A DNA stretch of 64,000 nt from Paenibacillus sp. HWE-109. Its GTDB lineage: Bacteria > Bacillota > Bacilli > Paenibacillales > NBRC-103111. Of the stretch, positions 8,567 through 17,089 are shown one piece after another. Each line of letters opens with the position of its first letter. Position 1 is the first letter of the stretch. The notes under the pieces are model-generated. The model was not told the DNA's origin. It did not search any database and saw nothing but the letters and a program-made list of their open reading frames with translations. The stretch covers positions 4,092,001 to 4,156,000 of the forward strand of contig NZ_CP091881.1 in assembly GCF_022163125.1 (NCBI RefSeq), read 5' to 3'. A program made the translations under genes and the position numbers.

Positions 8567-9208
8567 TCATAGTGAAAATACTTGCATTACAAACTGCGCG
8601 GCAAAAGGATATACATGCCCAAGCAGCCATTGGCCCATCGGTGTAACCAGTAGAACGATAACGAGAATAAGTGCATAACGTTGATTTCTTGAGAACCAGC
8701 CTTGCCTATTGGCGGGAAATAAACCTTTTAAAATATACCAGCCATCTAACGGATATAGGGGCAGCAAATGAATCAAACAAATCATGATATTGACAATGAC
8801 GCCATACTGCAAATAGACTCGCCATTGTTCCACGGTTATCGACTCCGCCGTTCCACCCGCGAAGGCAGGTAGAAAGAAATTGAGCCACCAGAAGAACAAA
8901 GCGAGCAGCAAATTGGTAAAAGGACCCGCTGCATAGACCAAGGCGTTGGATAGCTTTGGCTTTCTTGGGAAACGAGCAGCGTCAATGGGTATTTTCTTCG
9001 ACCAACCGTAAGGTCCGAATACGATCATCGCCAATCCCAAGGCATCCAAATGTGCCAAGGGATTGAGTGATAACCGTTTGCTGTCCCGAGCTGTTCGATC
9101 TCCGAGCAGCCAAGCTGCACCTGCGTGCGCAGCATCATGCAGCGTCATCGCAATCAGAAAGGCGACCAGTCGGGGCAGCAGTGTTTCCAAATGATAATAA
9201 GAAAGCAT
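8567..9208 (-). CDS. Site-2 protease (M50) family membrane protein with HDAAH motif
   Basis: A 213-residue polytopic membrane protein of the M50 zinc metalloprotease group. The metal motif near the N-terminus reads His24-Asp-Ala-Ala-His28, so the usual general-base Glu of HExxH is Asp. The second family motif NPLAHLDALG (residues 49-58) and a PLDGW segment typical of the PLDGG site are present. Its start ATG shares one base with the ribH stop (TAATG), and it is followed by scpA. In B. subtilis an uncharacterised gene lies near this position. Substrate is unknown, and activity is uncertain given the Glu-to-Asp change. Confidence 0.8.
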   Translation of the reverse strand: MLSYYHLETLLPRLVAFLIAMTLHDAAHAGAAWLLGDRTARDSKRLSLNPLAHLDALGLAMIVFGPYGWSKKIPIDAARFPRKPKLSNALVYAAGPFTNLLLALFFWWLNFFLPAFAGGTAESITVEQWRVYLQYGVIVNIMICLIHLLPLYPLDGWYILKGLFPANRQGWFSRNQRYALILVIVLLVTPMGQWLLGHVYPFAAQFVMQVFSL

Positions 9209-9678
9209 TAGGAAGTGAATTGCTTCGTCAAATTAGCCATTTCAATCGCAGTTACAGCCGCTTCCCAGCCTTTATTTCCAGCCTTCGTTCCCGCGCGCTC
9301 AACAGCTTGCTCGATGGAGTCCGTTGTCAGTACGCCAAAGATCGTTGGAACGCCCGTTTTCAAGTTAATAGCGGAAACACCTTTCGCTACTTCGCTGCAC
9401 ACATAATCAAAGTGAGGCGTTGACCCCCGAATGACAGCGCCGAGGGTTATGACCGCGTCGTATTTGCCGCTCTCAGCCATTTTTTGCGCGATAAGGGGGA
9501 GTTCGAACGCTCCTGGTACCCAGGCGATATCAATCTCATCTTCCAGTACACCATGACGCTTCAGAGCGTCCTGTGCGCCGCCAAGCAATTTGGATGTGAT
9601 GAACTCATTGAAACGACCTACAACAATCCCATATTTCAAGTTTTGCGAAATTAAATGTCCTTCAAAAATGTTAGCCAT
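9208..9678 (-). CDS. ribH: 6,7-dimethyl-8-ribityllumazine synthase
   Basis: A 156-residue lumazine synthase that condenses 5-amino-6-ribitylamino-uracil with 3,4-dihydroxy-2-butanone 4-phosphate. Family landmarks are RFNEFITSKLLGGA, the WVPGAFELP stretch, GAVIRGSTPHFDYV with the catalytic His, and the C-terminal GNKGWEAA. Length matches the 60-mer-forming enzymes. It is last in ribD-ribE-ribBA-ribH and therefore under the upstream FMN riboswitch. Confidence 0.97.
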   Translation of the reverse strand: MANIFEGHLISQNLKYGIVVGRFNEFITSKLLGGAQDALKRHGVLEDEIDIAWVPGAFELPLIAQKMAESGKYDAVITLGAVIRGSTPHFDYVCSEVAKGVSAINLKTGVPTIFGVLTTDSIEQAVERAGTKAGNKGWEAAVTAIEMANLTKQFTS

Positions 9679-9736
9679 GATTATAGTCTCCCTCTCTTAT
9701 CGAAACGTGTAATATGAAACCATGCAATCTCTATGC

Positions 9737-10963
9737 TTAAATGCCGCTGCCCGAGTCATGAAAACTCAGCATGTGGCCAAGCTTTGCTTTCTTTGTTTGC
9801 AAATAACTCAAATTATCTGCTTTGCTGTCCATTTGGATGGCCACTCGCTCCACGACTTCTAAGCCATAGCCTTCCAGACCTTTGATCTTGCGTGGATTGT
9901 TCGTCAATAAACGAAGCTGCGTGATGCCCAAATCCTTCAGAATTTGCGCCCCAATCCCATAATCACGAAGATCTGGAGCAAATCCAAGTTTAATATTCGC
10001 CTCTACCGTATCTAATCCCTGCTCTTGCAGAGCATATGCCTTCAATTTATTGATTAAACCGATTCCGCGACCTTCCTGTCGCATATATAATAATACACCA
10101 TTGCCCTCTTCATCAATCTGTTTTAGTGCTGCATCCAATTGCGGACCGCAATCACAGCGATGAGAATGGAATACATCTCCCGTTAAGCACTCGGAATGTA
10201 CACGAACCAAGGTTGGTTTGGAAGGATCGATCGTTCCCTTGACCAATGCCACATGCTCTTTGTTGTCCAATTGGTTGGTATAAGCAATGGCCTTAAACGT
10301 GCCGAAATCCGTTGGCAGCTTAATTTCAACTTCGCGTTCAACCAATTTTTCCTGTTTATTGCGATAATGGATTAAATCCTGAATTGTAATAATACGCAAC
10401 TCATGTTTGGCGGCAATGTCCATCAAATCAGGCACACGAGCCATCGTGCCGTCTTCTTTGATGACTTCACAGATGACAGCGGCAGGATAAGAATCGCACA
10501 TAATCGCTAGATCAACAGCAGCTTCTGTATGACCTGCCCGACGAAGTACACCGCCTTTTTTGGCAATCAAAGGAAAAATATGACCTGGCCTGCGGAAATC
10601 CTGCGGTTTCGTCTTAGGATCAATCAAACCCATGATTGTTCTCGAACGCTCATGAGCGGATATGCCTGTGCTCGTATCGCTATGGTCAACAGAAACCGTA
10701 AACGCTGTGCCGTGGTAATCGGTATTCCTGGCTACCATCGGAGGCAGATCCAGTTCTTGTGCCCGTTCTTCTGTAATCGGTACGCACACGAGTCCGCGTC
10801 CTTCTTTAATCATGAAATTAATCACTTCCGGTGTTGTTTTATCCGCAAGCGCAATAAAATCACCTTCATTCTCACGATCCTCATCATCGACAACAATGAT
10901 GACCTTGCCCAGCTTGAGATCCTCCAGAGCTTCTTCAATACGGTTGAAGTTGATTTCTGTCAT
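9737..10963 (-). CDS. ribBA: Bifunctional DHBP synthase / GTP cyclohydrolase II
   Basis: A 408-residue fusion that supplies both precursors of riboflavin. The N-terminal half (about 1-200) is 3,4-dihydroxy-2-butanone-4-phosphate synthase with DDEDRENEGDF and RAGHTEAAVDL; the C-terminal half is GTP cyclohydrolase II with the zinc site CLTGDVFHSHRCDCG and RQEGRGIGL. The ATG at MTEINFN is chosen because AGGAG lies 8 bases upstream; a GTG two codons earlier abuts that site. Third gene of the riboflavin operon. Confidence 0.97.
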   Translation of the reverse strand: MTEINFNRIEEALEDLKLGKVIIVVDDEDRENEGDFIALADKTTPEVINFMIKEGRGLVCVPITEERAQELDLPPMVARNTDYHGTAFTVSVDHSDTSTGISAHERSRTIMGLIDPKTKPQDFRRPGHIFPLIAKKGGVLRRAGHTEAAVDLAIMCDSYPAAVICEVIKEDGTMARVPDLMDIAAKHELRIITIQDLIHYRNKQEKLVEREVEIKLPTDFGTFKAIAYTNQLDNKEHVALVKGTIDPSKPTLVRVHSECLTGDVFHSHRCDCGPQLDAALKQIDEEGNGVLLYMRQEGRGIGLINKLKAYALQEQGLDTVEANIKLGFAPDLRDYGIGAQILKDLGITQLRLLTNNPRKIKGLEGYGLEVVERVAIQMDSKADNLSYLQTKKAKLGHMLSFHDSGSGI

Positions 10964-11001
10964 ATTCACCTCTCCTATCCTAATCTCTTTGCTGTTGCAG
11001 C

Positions 11002-11673
11002 TTACATAAAACCATTATCAGCCAGAAAGCTGGCAGTTAGCTTGCTTGGCTTATGACTATTTCCATCTGCTGCGTCAGAAGGACCGAATTTGAGCAGACG
11101 CTCCATATATTTGCCAAGTACGTCACATTCCATGTTGACCGTATCCCCGGCTTTTTTGTCATGCAGGACCGTTTGCGCAAGTGTATGCGGAATGATGGAT
11201 ACCGCAACTTCACGTTCATTCACATCGACCACCGTGAGGCTTATACCGTCAATTGTGATGGAACCGCCAGTAATGATATAGCGAAAAATGTGTTTATTGT
11301 CCGGTTCGAACCGATAAACAACCGCATTTTCTTCGGGAATGCGTGAAACAATCGTTGCTGTGGCGTCCACGTGTCCTTGCACGATGTGACCGCCAAATCG
11401 TCCGTTGGCAGCCATCGCTCGCTCCAGATTCACGCGCGTGCCGCTCTGCAGCTTGCGTAGATTCGTCTTGCGATACGTTTCTGGCATAACGTCGACTGAG
11501 AAGGAGTCACTGTCAAAGGAAATGACCGTCAGACAAACCCCGTTAACCGAAATGCTGTCGCCCAGGTGAACATCTTCCAGCACTTTCTTGGCGCCAATCG
11601 TTAAAACCATCGCTTGCCCTTGACTATGAATGCGGCGCATGTGGCCGATTTCTTCAATTATGCCGGTAAACAT
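11002..11673 (-). CDS. ribE: Riboflavin synthase alpha chain
   Basis: A 223-residue enzyme that dismutates two molecules of 6,7-dimethyl-8-ribityllumazine to riboflavin. The N-terminus MFTGIIEEIG is diagnostic, and two lumazine-binding repeats cover about residues 1-95 and 96-195 (GGHIVQGHVD begins the second). It starts with ATG behind GGAGGGC and is second in the rib operon. In Bacillus nomenclature this gene is also called ribB or ribE. Confidence 0.97.
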   Translation of the reverse strand: MFTGIIEEIGHMRRIHSQGQAMVLTIGAKKVLEDVHLGDSISVNGVCLTVISFDSDSFSVDVMPETYRKTNLRKLQSGTRVNLERAMAANGRFGGHIVQGHVDATATIVSRIPEENAVVYRFEPDNKHIFRYIITGGSITIDGISLTVVDVNEREVAVSIIPHTLAQTVLHDKKAGDTVNMECDVLGKYMERLLKFGPSDAADGNSHKPSKLTASFLADNGFM

Positions 11674-11689
11674 GACAGCCCTCCATTCG

Positions 11690-12808
11690 TTAGCTCGGAT
11701 ATATCGGATAGCCGCTGATGCTGATATCCGGACCGAACTGCTCGACCTTCACCCGGTCGAGCGTAATTGCTTGTTCCATCTTCGCGAAGCCCTCGAAGTG
11801 GATGTTCATCGGTGCTGCATGGCCTCCGCCGATCAGTTTCGGCGCGAACATCAGCACCAGATTGTCGATCAGGCGCTGCTCAAGCATGGCGCCGTTCAAT
11901 TGACCTCCACCCTCTAGGAGGATGGAGCCAATCTCCCGCTCGCCGAGCTGGCGCATGGCGAGCAGGAGGTCCACCCGCGGGCCATCCCCGCAGGTGAGGA
12001 CCGTGACGCCGCGCGCTTCCAGCGCGGCACGCCGCTCCGCGGGCGCCTGTGCGCTCGCGAGCAGGATCGTCGGCTGACGATCCTGCTCTGTGAGCACGCG
12101 GGCGCCCAGCGGGACTCGCAGCTGCGAGTCCGCGACGATCCGCACCGGCTGCACAGCCGGTACGTCCCCGCGCGCGCTCAGCAGCGGGTCATCGGCGATG
12201 ACGGTGTCAACGCCGATCATAATCCCCTGATGCTGATGGCGCAGGGTATGAACATAAGCGCGCGACGCGGGCGATGTGATCCACTTGCTGTCGCCTGTCT
12301 TCGAAGCAATGCGACCGTCGAGTGTGCTCGCCGTCTTCATCGTCACATACGGCATCCGTGTGACGATAAACTTATTGAAAGCCTCATTCATTCCTGAGGC
12401 TTCCTCAGCGAGCAAACCGACACTGACCTCGATGCCTTGGGCTTGCAGCTTGGCGATCCCTGTGCCGGCAACCAGCGGGTTAGGGTCCGTCGTTGCAACC
12501 ACAACCCGGCTTACGCCCGCTTCGATGAGACGATCGCTGCAGGGCGGCGTCTTGCCATAATGGCTGCAGGGCTCAAGCGTGACATACGCCGTGCTTCCCC
12601 TTGCGTCCTCGCCTGCCATTTGCAAGGCAAGAACTTCGGCGTGTCCGTGGCCGCGCTGCAAGTGCGCTCCCATTCCCACAATACGTCCCTCTTTCACCAG
12701 GACGCAGCCGACAACCGGATTGATGCCTGTTTGACCCAGGGCGCTTGCCGCCATTTGCAAAGCAAGTTTCATGTAAGCTTCGTCATTCAGTACTTGCACA
12801 TTGTTCAC
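11690..12808 (-). CDS. ribD: Bifunctional deaminase/reductase RibD
   Basis: A 372-residue bifunctional enzyme that deaminates 2,5-diamino-6-ribosylamino-pyrimidinone phosphate and then reduces the ribosyl side chain. The cytidine-deaminase-like domain shows GHGHAEVLAL and the zinc cysteines in EPCSHYGKTPPCSD; the C-terminal reductase begins near TMKTASTLDGRIA. The GTG start at MNNVQVLNDEAYMKLAL is preferred because GAGGG lies 8 bases upstream, although a TTG five codons earlier is possible. First gene of the riboflavin operon. The reductase half lies in a sharply GC-rich patch with several perfect inverted repeats. Confidence 0.93.
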   Translation of the reverse strand: MNNVQVLNDEAYMKLALQMAASALGQTGINPVVGCVLVKEGRIVGMGAHLQRGHGHAEVLALQMAGEDARGSTAYVTLEPCSHYGKTPPCSDRLIEAGVSRVVVATTDPNPLVAGTGIAKLQAQGIEVSVGLLAEEASGMNEAFNKFIVTRMPYVTMKTASTLDGRIASKTGDSKWITSPASRAYVHTLRHQHQGIMIGVDTVIADDPLLSARGDVPAVQPVRIVADSQLRVPLGARVLTEQDRQPTILLASAQAPAERRAALEARGVTVLTCGDGPRVDLLLAMRQLGEREIGSILLEGGGQLNGAMLEQRLIDNLVLMFAPKLIGGGHAAPMNIHFEGFAKMEQAITLDRVKVEQFGPDISISGYPIYPS

Positions 12809-12838
12809 CGCCCTTACCCTCAAGCCTAATTATGAATG

Positions 12839-12871
12839 CAAAAAGACCCCTCCGTATATCGGGAAGGGGCC
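12839..12871 (-). terminator. Riboswitch-controlled terminator upstream of ribD
   Basis: On the minus strand GCCCCTTCC pairs with GGAGGGGTC across a 9-base loop and is followed by TTTTT, only about 30 bases before the ribD start. Its place between the FMN aptamer and the first rib gene makes it the likely attenuator: FMN binding should favour it and stop rib transcription. Confidence 0.8.
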
Positions 12872-13032
12872 AGAGATTGTCGAGATAACACGAAGAAGCT
12901 TCTGCTAATACGTACTTGCTGCATTTTTGATCAAACCAAACAAGAACGACTGATCTGTATAAATAGACAGACTTGCCGAATTTTTGTTTACGTGAAAAAA
13001 TGTACAAGTACGCACAGCGAATGTTAGATTCG

Positions 13033-13216
13033 CGTTTTCCTTCTCCCATCCAGACTATACTGTCGGTTCCGGAGTTGCACCGGATCAGCCGTAGCGAAGC
13101 TGTATGTCAGGTACCGCTAGCTTCAAAACGGGTCACGGACTTATCGATAGCTCGAACAGATGTTCATGCCTCGAATCACCGCCGGTGTGGAATTTCACCA
13201 CGCCCCGAAGGTTTTG
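13033..13216 (-). promoter_or_regulatory. FMN riboswitch (RFN element)
   Basis: The minus strand carries the conserved RFN blocks in order: TTCGGGGCGTGGTGAAATTC, CACCGGCGGTGA, a variable arm (about 13080-13165), CCGGTGCAACTCCGG, and ATGGGAGAAGG. FMN binding to this aptamer is known to shut down riboflavin genes. It precedes ribD by about 225 bases, with the terminator in between. The stretch from 12872 to 13032 is a long expression platform in which TACGTACTTG (12910-12919) is complementary to CAAGTACGCA (13005-13014) apart from one wobble pair. Confidence 0.95.
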
Positions 13217-13295
13217 CATACATATGAAAGTAACTAACAACTAAGAATTAGCTAAAAATTACTTTGGTAATGAAAAATTTATCACTCACACCTGG

Positions 13296-13318
13296 AAAAA
13301 GCAAGGGCTTTTTTTATC
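13296..13318 (-). terminator. Possible weak terminator after the diguanylate cyclase gene
   Basis: AAAAAGC (13296-13302) pairs with GCTTTTT (13307-13313) around a 4-base loop just past the stop codon of the GGDEF gene. The stem is mostly A-U, so efficiency on this strand is doubtful. Confidence 0.35.
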
Positions 13319-13328
13319 TAACATTCTT

Positions 13329-14909
13329 CTAACAATCAAGGGCTGCTTCCTTTTCGGCCAGTTCAACGCGATTGCGGCCCAGACTTTTCGCCTGATAGAG
13401 CGCTTTATCGGCAAGCCCAAACAGCTTATCCGTCACAGAGGTTGTTTCTGGAAAAGAAGCTACGCCGATCGAGACGGTGATATGCTTGCCGCCAGGTCCC
13501 GCTGTCTCTTCCAGCGATTTCCTGAGCATTTCAGCTCTTGTCAGAGCGGATTGCAAAGTTGTACCTGGCAGCAAGACAACGAATTCTTCTCCCCCATATC
13601 GAAAGCAAACGCCGCTTTTACCTAATGATTTCTGCAAGCTTTCCGCAAGGAATTGCAGCATATAATCTCCGAATTCATGCCCATAGCTGTCATTCACATG
13701 CTTGAAATTATCAATATCCAGCACAAGAATGCTGAACCGTTTTTCCTGTGAAAAAAGATTAGTCATGAACAGTTCCATCGTGCGGCGGTTATATAACCCT
13801 GTCAAGGGGTCTGTTTGGGCATCATGGGACAAATCGTCGAATTCAGTTCGCAAATGGCTGACAGCCAAACTAAATGCCTTATGCAGCTTATTAGCTTCAT
13901 ACATCCAGGAGTGAATACGCGGAGGCTCTTCATGTTCAAGGTTATTGGTTGACAGCTTTGCCGCGTAATTAGCCAGTCTCACAAGAGGCTCTGACATTTT
14001 CCGAATTAAGGTGTAGATGACAAGCATAAAAGCGAGTAGAATCGGGATAACGACGACCAATACCTGCATAACGAGTTGACGCGTTGCTTTCAATACAATA
14101 TTTGTAGGGGTTTGCGCAACAATCCCCCAGCGGGATTCCTTCATATAGGTAAAGCTGGCCAGCATATCGACACCCTTCGTATTCGTAAGCCTTTGGACAC
14201 CGCTTTTCCCTTCCAATAGCTGGGCAACTGCTGGATTTTCTACCACTTTTTCACCTATGCGAGACGGTTCTGGATGATAAATCAGATTGCCTTCCGAACT
14301 TACCACGAAGAAATACGATCCGTCTTCCCCCCTCATTTTATCCCCTAATATCGTGTTGAACATATTGGTTTCATGCAAGTGTATCGTGCCACCAAGCGCG
14401 CCTATAAATTCGCCATATTCATTAAATAAAGGCTGTATGATCGATACCGATAAGTAATTGGTTGTTGTGAAATACGGCTCCGAGATGATCGGACGCTGTT
14501 GTATGAACAGTTTGTCGATGTCAGGTCCGATCTTCTTGCCGATCAAATCCTTATTATAAGGGGACGTCTGTGTAATGATGCCTGCGCGATTCACCAGTGT
14601 GACTGAGTTCAAACTGGAATGATTATGGCGAAAAAGCTCTAGCTGCTCAAACATATCCGGCCTGTTCAGATCCTTCTGCAGGTAGGCCCCCGTTACCTTG
14701 AGACCTTGTTTCAATCCAAGAAACAAACCATCTACCGTTTCCGCTACTTTGTCCGCATATATTTTATTCAACTCAAACGTCATTCGGATTAACGATTTTT
14801 TCTCATTATGATAACTAATCGCAATACTTACGCTTAATGTTGTAATCACAGATATAAATACAAAGGCATTGACCAGATGCCTAAGTTTAAAATCTCCTCG
14901 ACGTACCAT
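13329..14909 (-). CDS. Membrane sensor diguanylate cyclase (dCache-GGDEF)
   Basis: A 526-residue protein predicted to make cyclic di-GMP in response to an extracellular signal. The first membrane span is near residues 10-32 and the second near 275-300; between them lies a Cache-like ligand domain of about 240 residues. A HAMP-like linker leads to the GGDEF domain, whose active loop reads Gly-Gly-Glu-Glu-Phe at 439-443. The residues before it (GKSGVCFRYGG) lack the RxxD inhibitory site, so product inhibition is not expected. The ATG at MVRRGDFKL is chosen for AGGAGGGG just upstream; a longer reading has no such site. It stands alone between the rib operon and ppiB. Confidence 0.88.
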   Translation of the reverse strand: MVRRGDFKLRHLVNAFVFISVITTLSVSIAISYHNEKKSLIRMTFELNKIYADKVAETVDGLFLGLKQGLKVTGAYLQKDLNRPDMFEQLELFRHNHSSLNSVTLVNRAGIITQTSPYNKDLIGKKIGPDIDKLFIQQRPIISEPYFTTTNYLSVSIIQPLFNEYGEFIGALGGTIHLHETNMFNTILGDKMRGEDGSYFFVVSSEGNLIYHPEPSRIGEKVVENPAVAQLLEGKSGVQRLTNTKGVDMLASFTYMKESRWGIVAQTPTNIVLKATRQLVMQVLVVVIPILLAFMLVIYTLIRKMSEPLVRLANYAAKLSTNNLEHEEPPRIHSWMYEANKLHKAFSLAVSHLRTEFDDLSHDAQTDPLTGLYNRRTMELFMTNLFSQEKRFSILVLDIDNFKHVNDSYGHEFGDYMLQFLAESLQKSLGKSGVCFRYGGEEFVVLLPGTTLQSALTRAEMLRKSLEETAGPGGKHITVSIGVASFPETTSVTDKLFGLADKALYQAKSLGRNRVELAEKEAALDC

Positions 14910-15051
14910 ATCTCCCCTCCTACTAACAATTTCACGTTCCTCTATATTTTCTATAAGAAATGTTAGTAAAATTACGTTAAAATTATCGAGGAGAATGTTA
15001 ATTTTCATCACACTTCTGTCATAATATGGGTAAACTGACTCCGTTACATAC

Positions 15052-15092
15052 AAAAAAAACCTCGATCTCCGGAAACCGGAGGTCGAGGTTCT
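15052..15092 (-). terminator. Intrinsic terminator after ppiB
   Basis: Minus-strand arms AACCTCGACCTCCGG and CCGGAGATCGAGGTT form a long stem with a TTT loop and one mismatch (15059-15090), followed by eight T. Confidence 0.9.
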
Positions 15093-15113
15093 TCCTAAAC
15101 AAATAGGCAGCAA

Positions 15114-15545
15114 TTATACTTCTACTACTTCTACTTTTTCCATAAGATCTTTGCCTTTGAAAGCATCGACCAATTCCATTCCTTTGGAGACTTTACCGAA
15201 AACAGTATGTCCTCCATCCAGATGTGGTTGTGGTTGGTAGGCAATGTAGAATTGGCTTCCACCTGTATTTCTGCCTGCATGAGCCATCGCCAGGGAACCG
15301 CGCTCATGTTTGTTCGGATTGATTTCACAGTTGATTTGGTAACCAGGTCCACCTGTTCCCGTTCCTGTTGGGCAACCACCTTGTGCTACGAATCCTGGAA
15401 TTACGCGATGAAAAACAAGTCCGTTGTAGAAACCGGAGTTTGCTAATTTTTCAAAGTTGGCAACTGTGTTTGGAGCGTCATTTTCGAAAAGATCGATAAC
15501 GACTTCGCCGCCGCCTGCTAGTTTAATTTTTGCTTGTTTGGCCAT
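15114..15545 (-). CDS. ppiB: Peptidyl-prolyl cis-trans isomerase (cyclophilin) PpiB
   Basis: A 143-residue cytoplasmic cyclophilin that speeds proline isomerisation in folding proteins. Core motifs are FHRVIPGFVAQGGCP with the catalytic Arg, LAMAHAGRNTGGSQFYI and the HLDGGHTVFGKV segment. There is no signal peptide. It lies between lysA and the diguanylate cyclase gene and ends at a strong terminator; ppiB also neighbours lysA in B. subtilis. Confidence 0.96.
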   Translation of the reverse strand: MAKQAKIKLAGGGEVVIDLFENDAPNTVANFEKLANSGFYNGLVFHRVIPGFVAQGGCPTGTGTGGPGYQINCEINPNKHERGSLAMAHAGRNTGGSQFYIAYQPQPHLDGGHTVFGKVSKGMELVDAFKGKDLMEKVEVVEV

Positions 15546-15595
15546 TTGTGGTCCACTCCTTTAGACAATAATATCTTATTCTACTATGAAACCTT

Positions 15596-16930
15596 TTATT
15601 TCACAAATTTACTAACTTGTTTCATTCTCGCTGGAATGATGTCGTTGCTGATGATGTTGTCGAAGGACTCTCGTTTAACTACGATATCACTTTGCCCTTC
15701 TTTGACGAAAACGACACCCGGACGACGAATCCGGTTGTAGTTGCTCGCCATTGCATAGTTATAGGCCCCTGTACATGAAACAGCCAAAACATCGCCTGCC
15801 TTCACTTTCGGAAGGTTCAGATCCCATATTAGCATATCGCCGCTTTCACAGCATTTGCCTGCAATGGATACAACTTCTTCCGCTTGTTCATTGGCACGGT
15901 TGGCTAACATCGCTTCATACTCAGACTCATACAGCGCCGGGCGCGGGTTATCCGTCATACCGCCATCTACCGCCACGTACTTGCGTACTCCTGGAATATC
16001 CTTGGTCGTACCGACCGTGTACAATGTAGTCCCTGCATCACCCACAATGCTGCGACCAGGCTCAACCCAAATTTCTGGCAATGGGTACTCATTGCTGCCG
16101 AAATTTTGTTTAATCGCATCGGTGATCGCTTCTACGTAAACAGCAACTGGAAGCGGCGTATGACCATCCACATAACGAATGCCAAAACCGCCGCCAAGAT
16201 TGATAACTTTGAACGTGACGCCTGTTTCTTGACGAACGTGAACAGCGAAAGCAGCCATTTTCTCAGCTGCCATGCGGAAACCTTCGACTTCGAAAATTTG
16301 CGAACCAATATGGGAATGAATGCCTAAGAGATCCAAATTGCTCAAGGATGCAGCTTCTTTGATCGCTTCGAACGCTGAGCCATTGCCTAAATCAAAACCA
16401 AATTTGGAATCGGTTTGGCCTGTCGAAATATATTCATGCGTATGAGCTTCCACCCCTGGCGTAATTCGCAGCAGAACTTTTACCTTCTGGCGTTTATCGC
16501 CGGCGATTGCATTCAGCAATTGAAGTTCAATAAAATTATCTACTACGAAACAACCGATCTTCGCATCAATCGCCATTTCGATTTCATCCATTGTTTTGTT
16601 GTTGCCATGGAAGTGAATCCGTTCAGCAGGAAATCCTGCTTGCAGAGCTGTGTACAACTCACCGTCGGAAACTACATCCAACGACATGCCTTCTTCTTCC
16701 ACGATACGGCACATCGCCATAACACAGAACGCTTTGCTGGCATACGCCACTTGGAATTTCAAACCGGATGCTTGAAAAGCTTCAACGAATTCCCGGCAAC
16801 GCTGACGTATCAGCGCTTCATCAAACACATATAAAGGTGTCCCATAGTCAGCAACTAATCGGGTTGCATCGACACCGCCGATTTCGAGGTGGCCTTGATC
16901 ATTTATTTTACTTGTACCGTGCAAATACAT
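15596..16930 (-). CDS. lysA: Diaminopimelate decarboxylase
   Basis: A 444-residue PLP enzyme that converts meso-diaminopimelate to lysine and CO2. The PLP lysine is in VAYASKAFCVM (near residue 60), the phosphate-binding loop is NLGGGFGI, and the substrate-binding cysteine is in CCESGD, with CTGAYNYAMASNYN at the C-terminus. The start MYLHGTSKIN is chosen by its AGAGGG site and the typical N-terminus of Bacillus LysA; a longer reading lacks support. It follows the spoVA genes, the same position as in B. subtilis. No lysine riboswitch was seen upstream. Confidence 0.96.
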   Translation of the reverse strand: MYLHGTSKINDQGHLEIGGVDATRLVADYGTPLYVFDEALIRQRCREFVEAFQASGLKFQVAYASKAFCVMAMCRIVEEEGMSLDVVSDGELYTALQAGFPAERIHFHGNNKTMDEIEMAIDAKIGCFVVDNFIELQLLNAIAGDKRQKVKVLLRITPGVEAHTHEYISTGQTDSKFGFDLGNGSAFEAIKEAASLSNLDLLGIHSHIGSQIFEVEGFRMAAEKMAAFAVHVRQETGVTFKVINLGGGFGIRYVDGHTPLPVAVYVEAITDAIKQNFGSNEYPLPEIWVEPGRSIVGDAGTTLYTVGTTKDIPGVRKYVAVDGGMTDNPRPALYESEYEAMLANRANEQAEEVVSIAGKCCESGDMLIWDLNLPKVKAGDVLAVSCTGAYNYAMASNYNRIRRPGVVFVKEGQSDIVVKRESFDNIISNDIIPARMKQVSKFVK

Positions 16931-17049
16931 AGCTTGAAATCCCTCTCTCCCGGAACCATTTCTTGCCATTATCCGCGTTAGCGGCAATGCGCATTACTAC
17001 TTAAAGTACCATAGGGAAAGCTCTTTTGACAATACACTCTTCGACATAA

Positions 17050-17085
17050 AAAGAAAAAGGGCACAACGGCCTTGGCCCCTTTTCT
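17050..17085 (-). terminator. Intrinsic terminator after spoVAF
   Basis: Minus-strand AAAAGGGGC and GTGCCCTTTT form an imperfect stem around a 10-base loop followed by T-rich sequence, between spoVAF and lysA. Confidence 0.65.
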
Positions 17086-17089
17086 TGGA

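Noticed and set aside
16931..17049. Lysine riboswitch upstream of lysA
   Set aside because: The stretch is only about 120 bases, has none of the L-box conserved blocks and no terminator/antiterminator pair.
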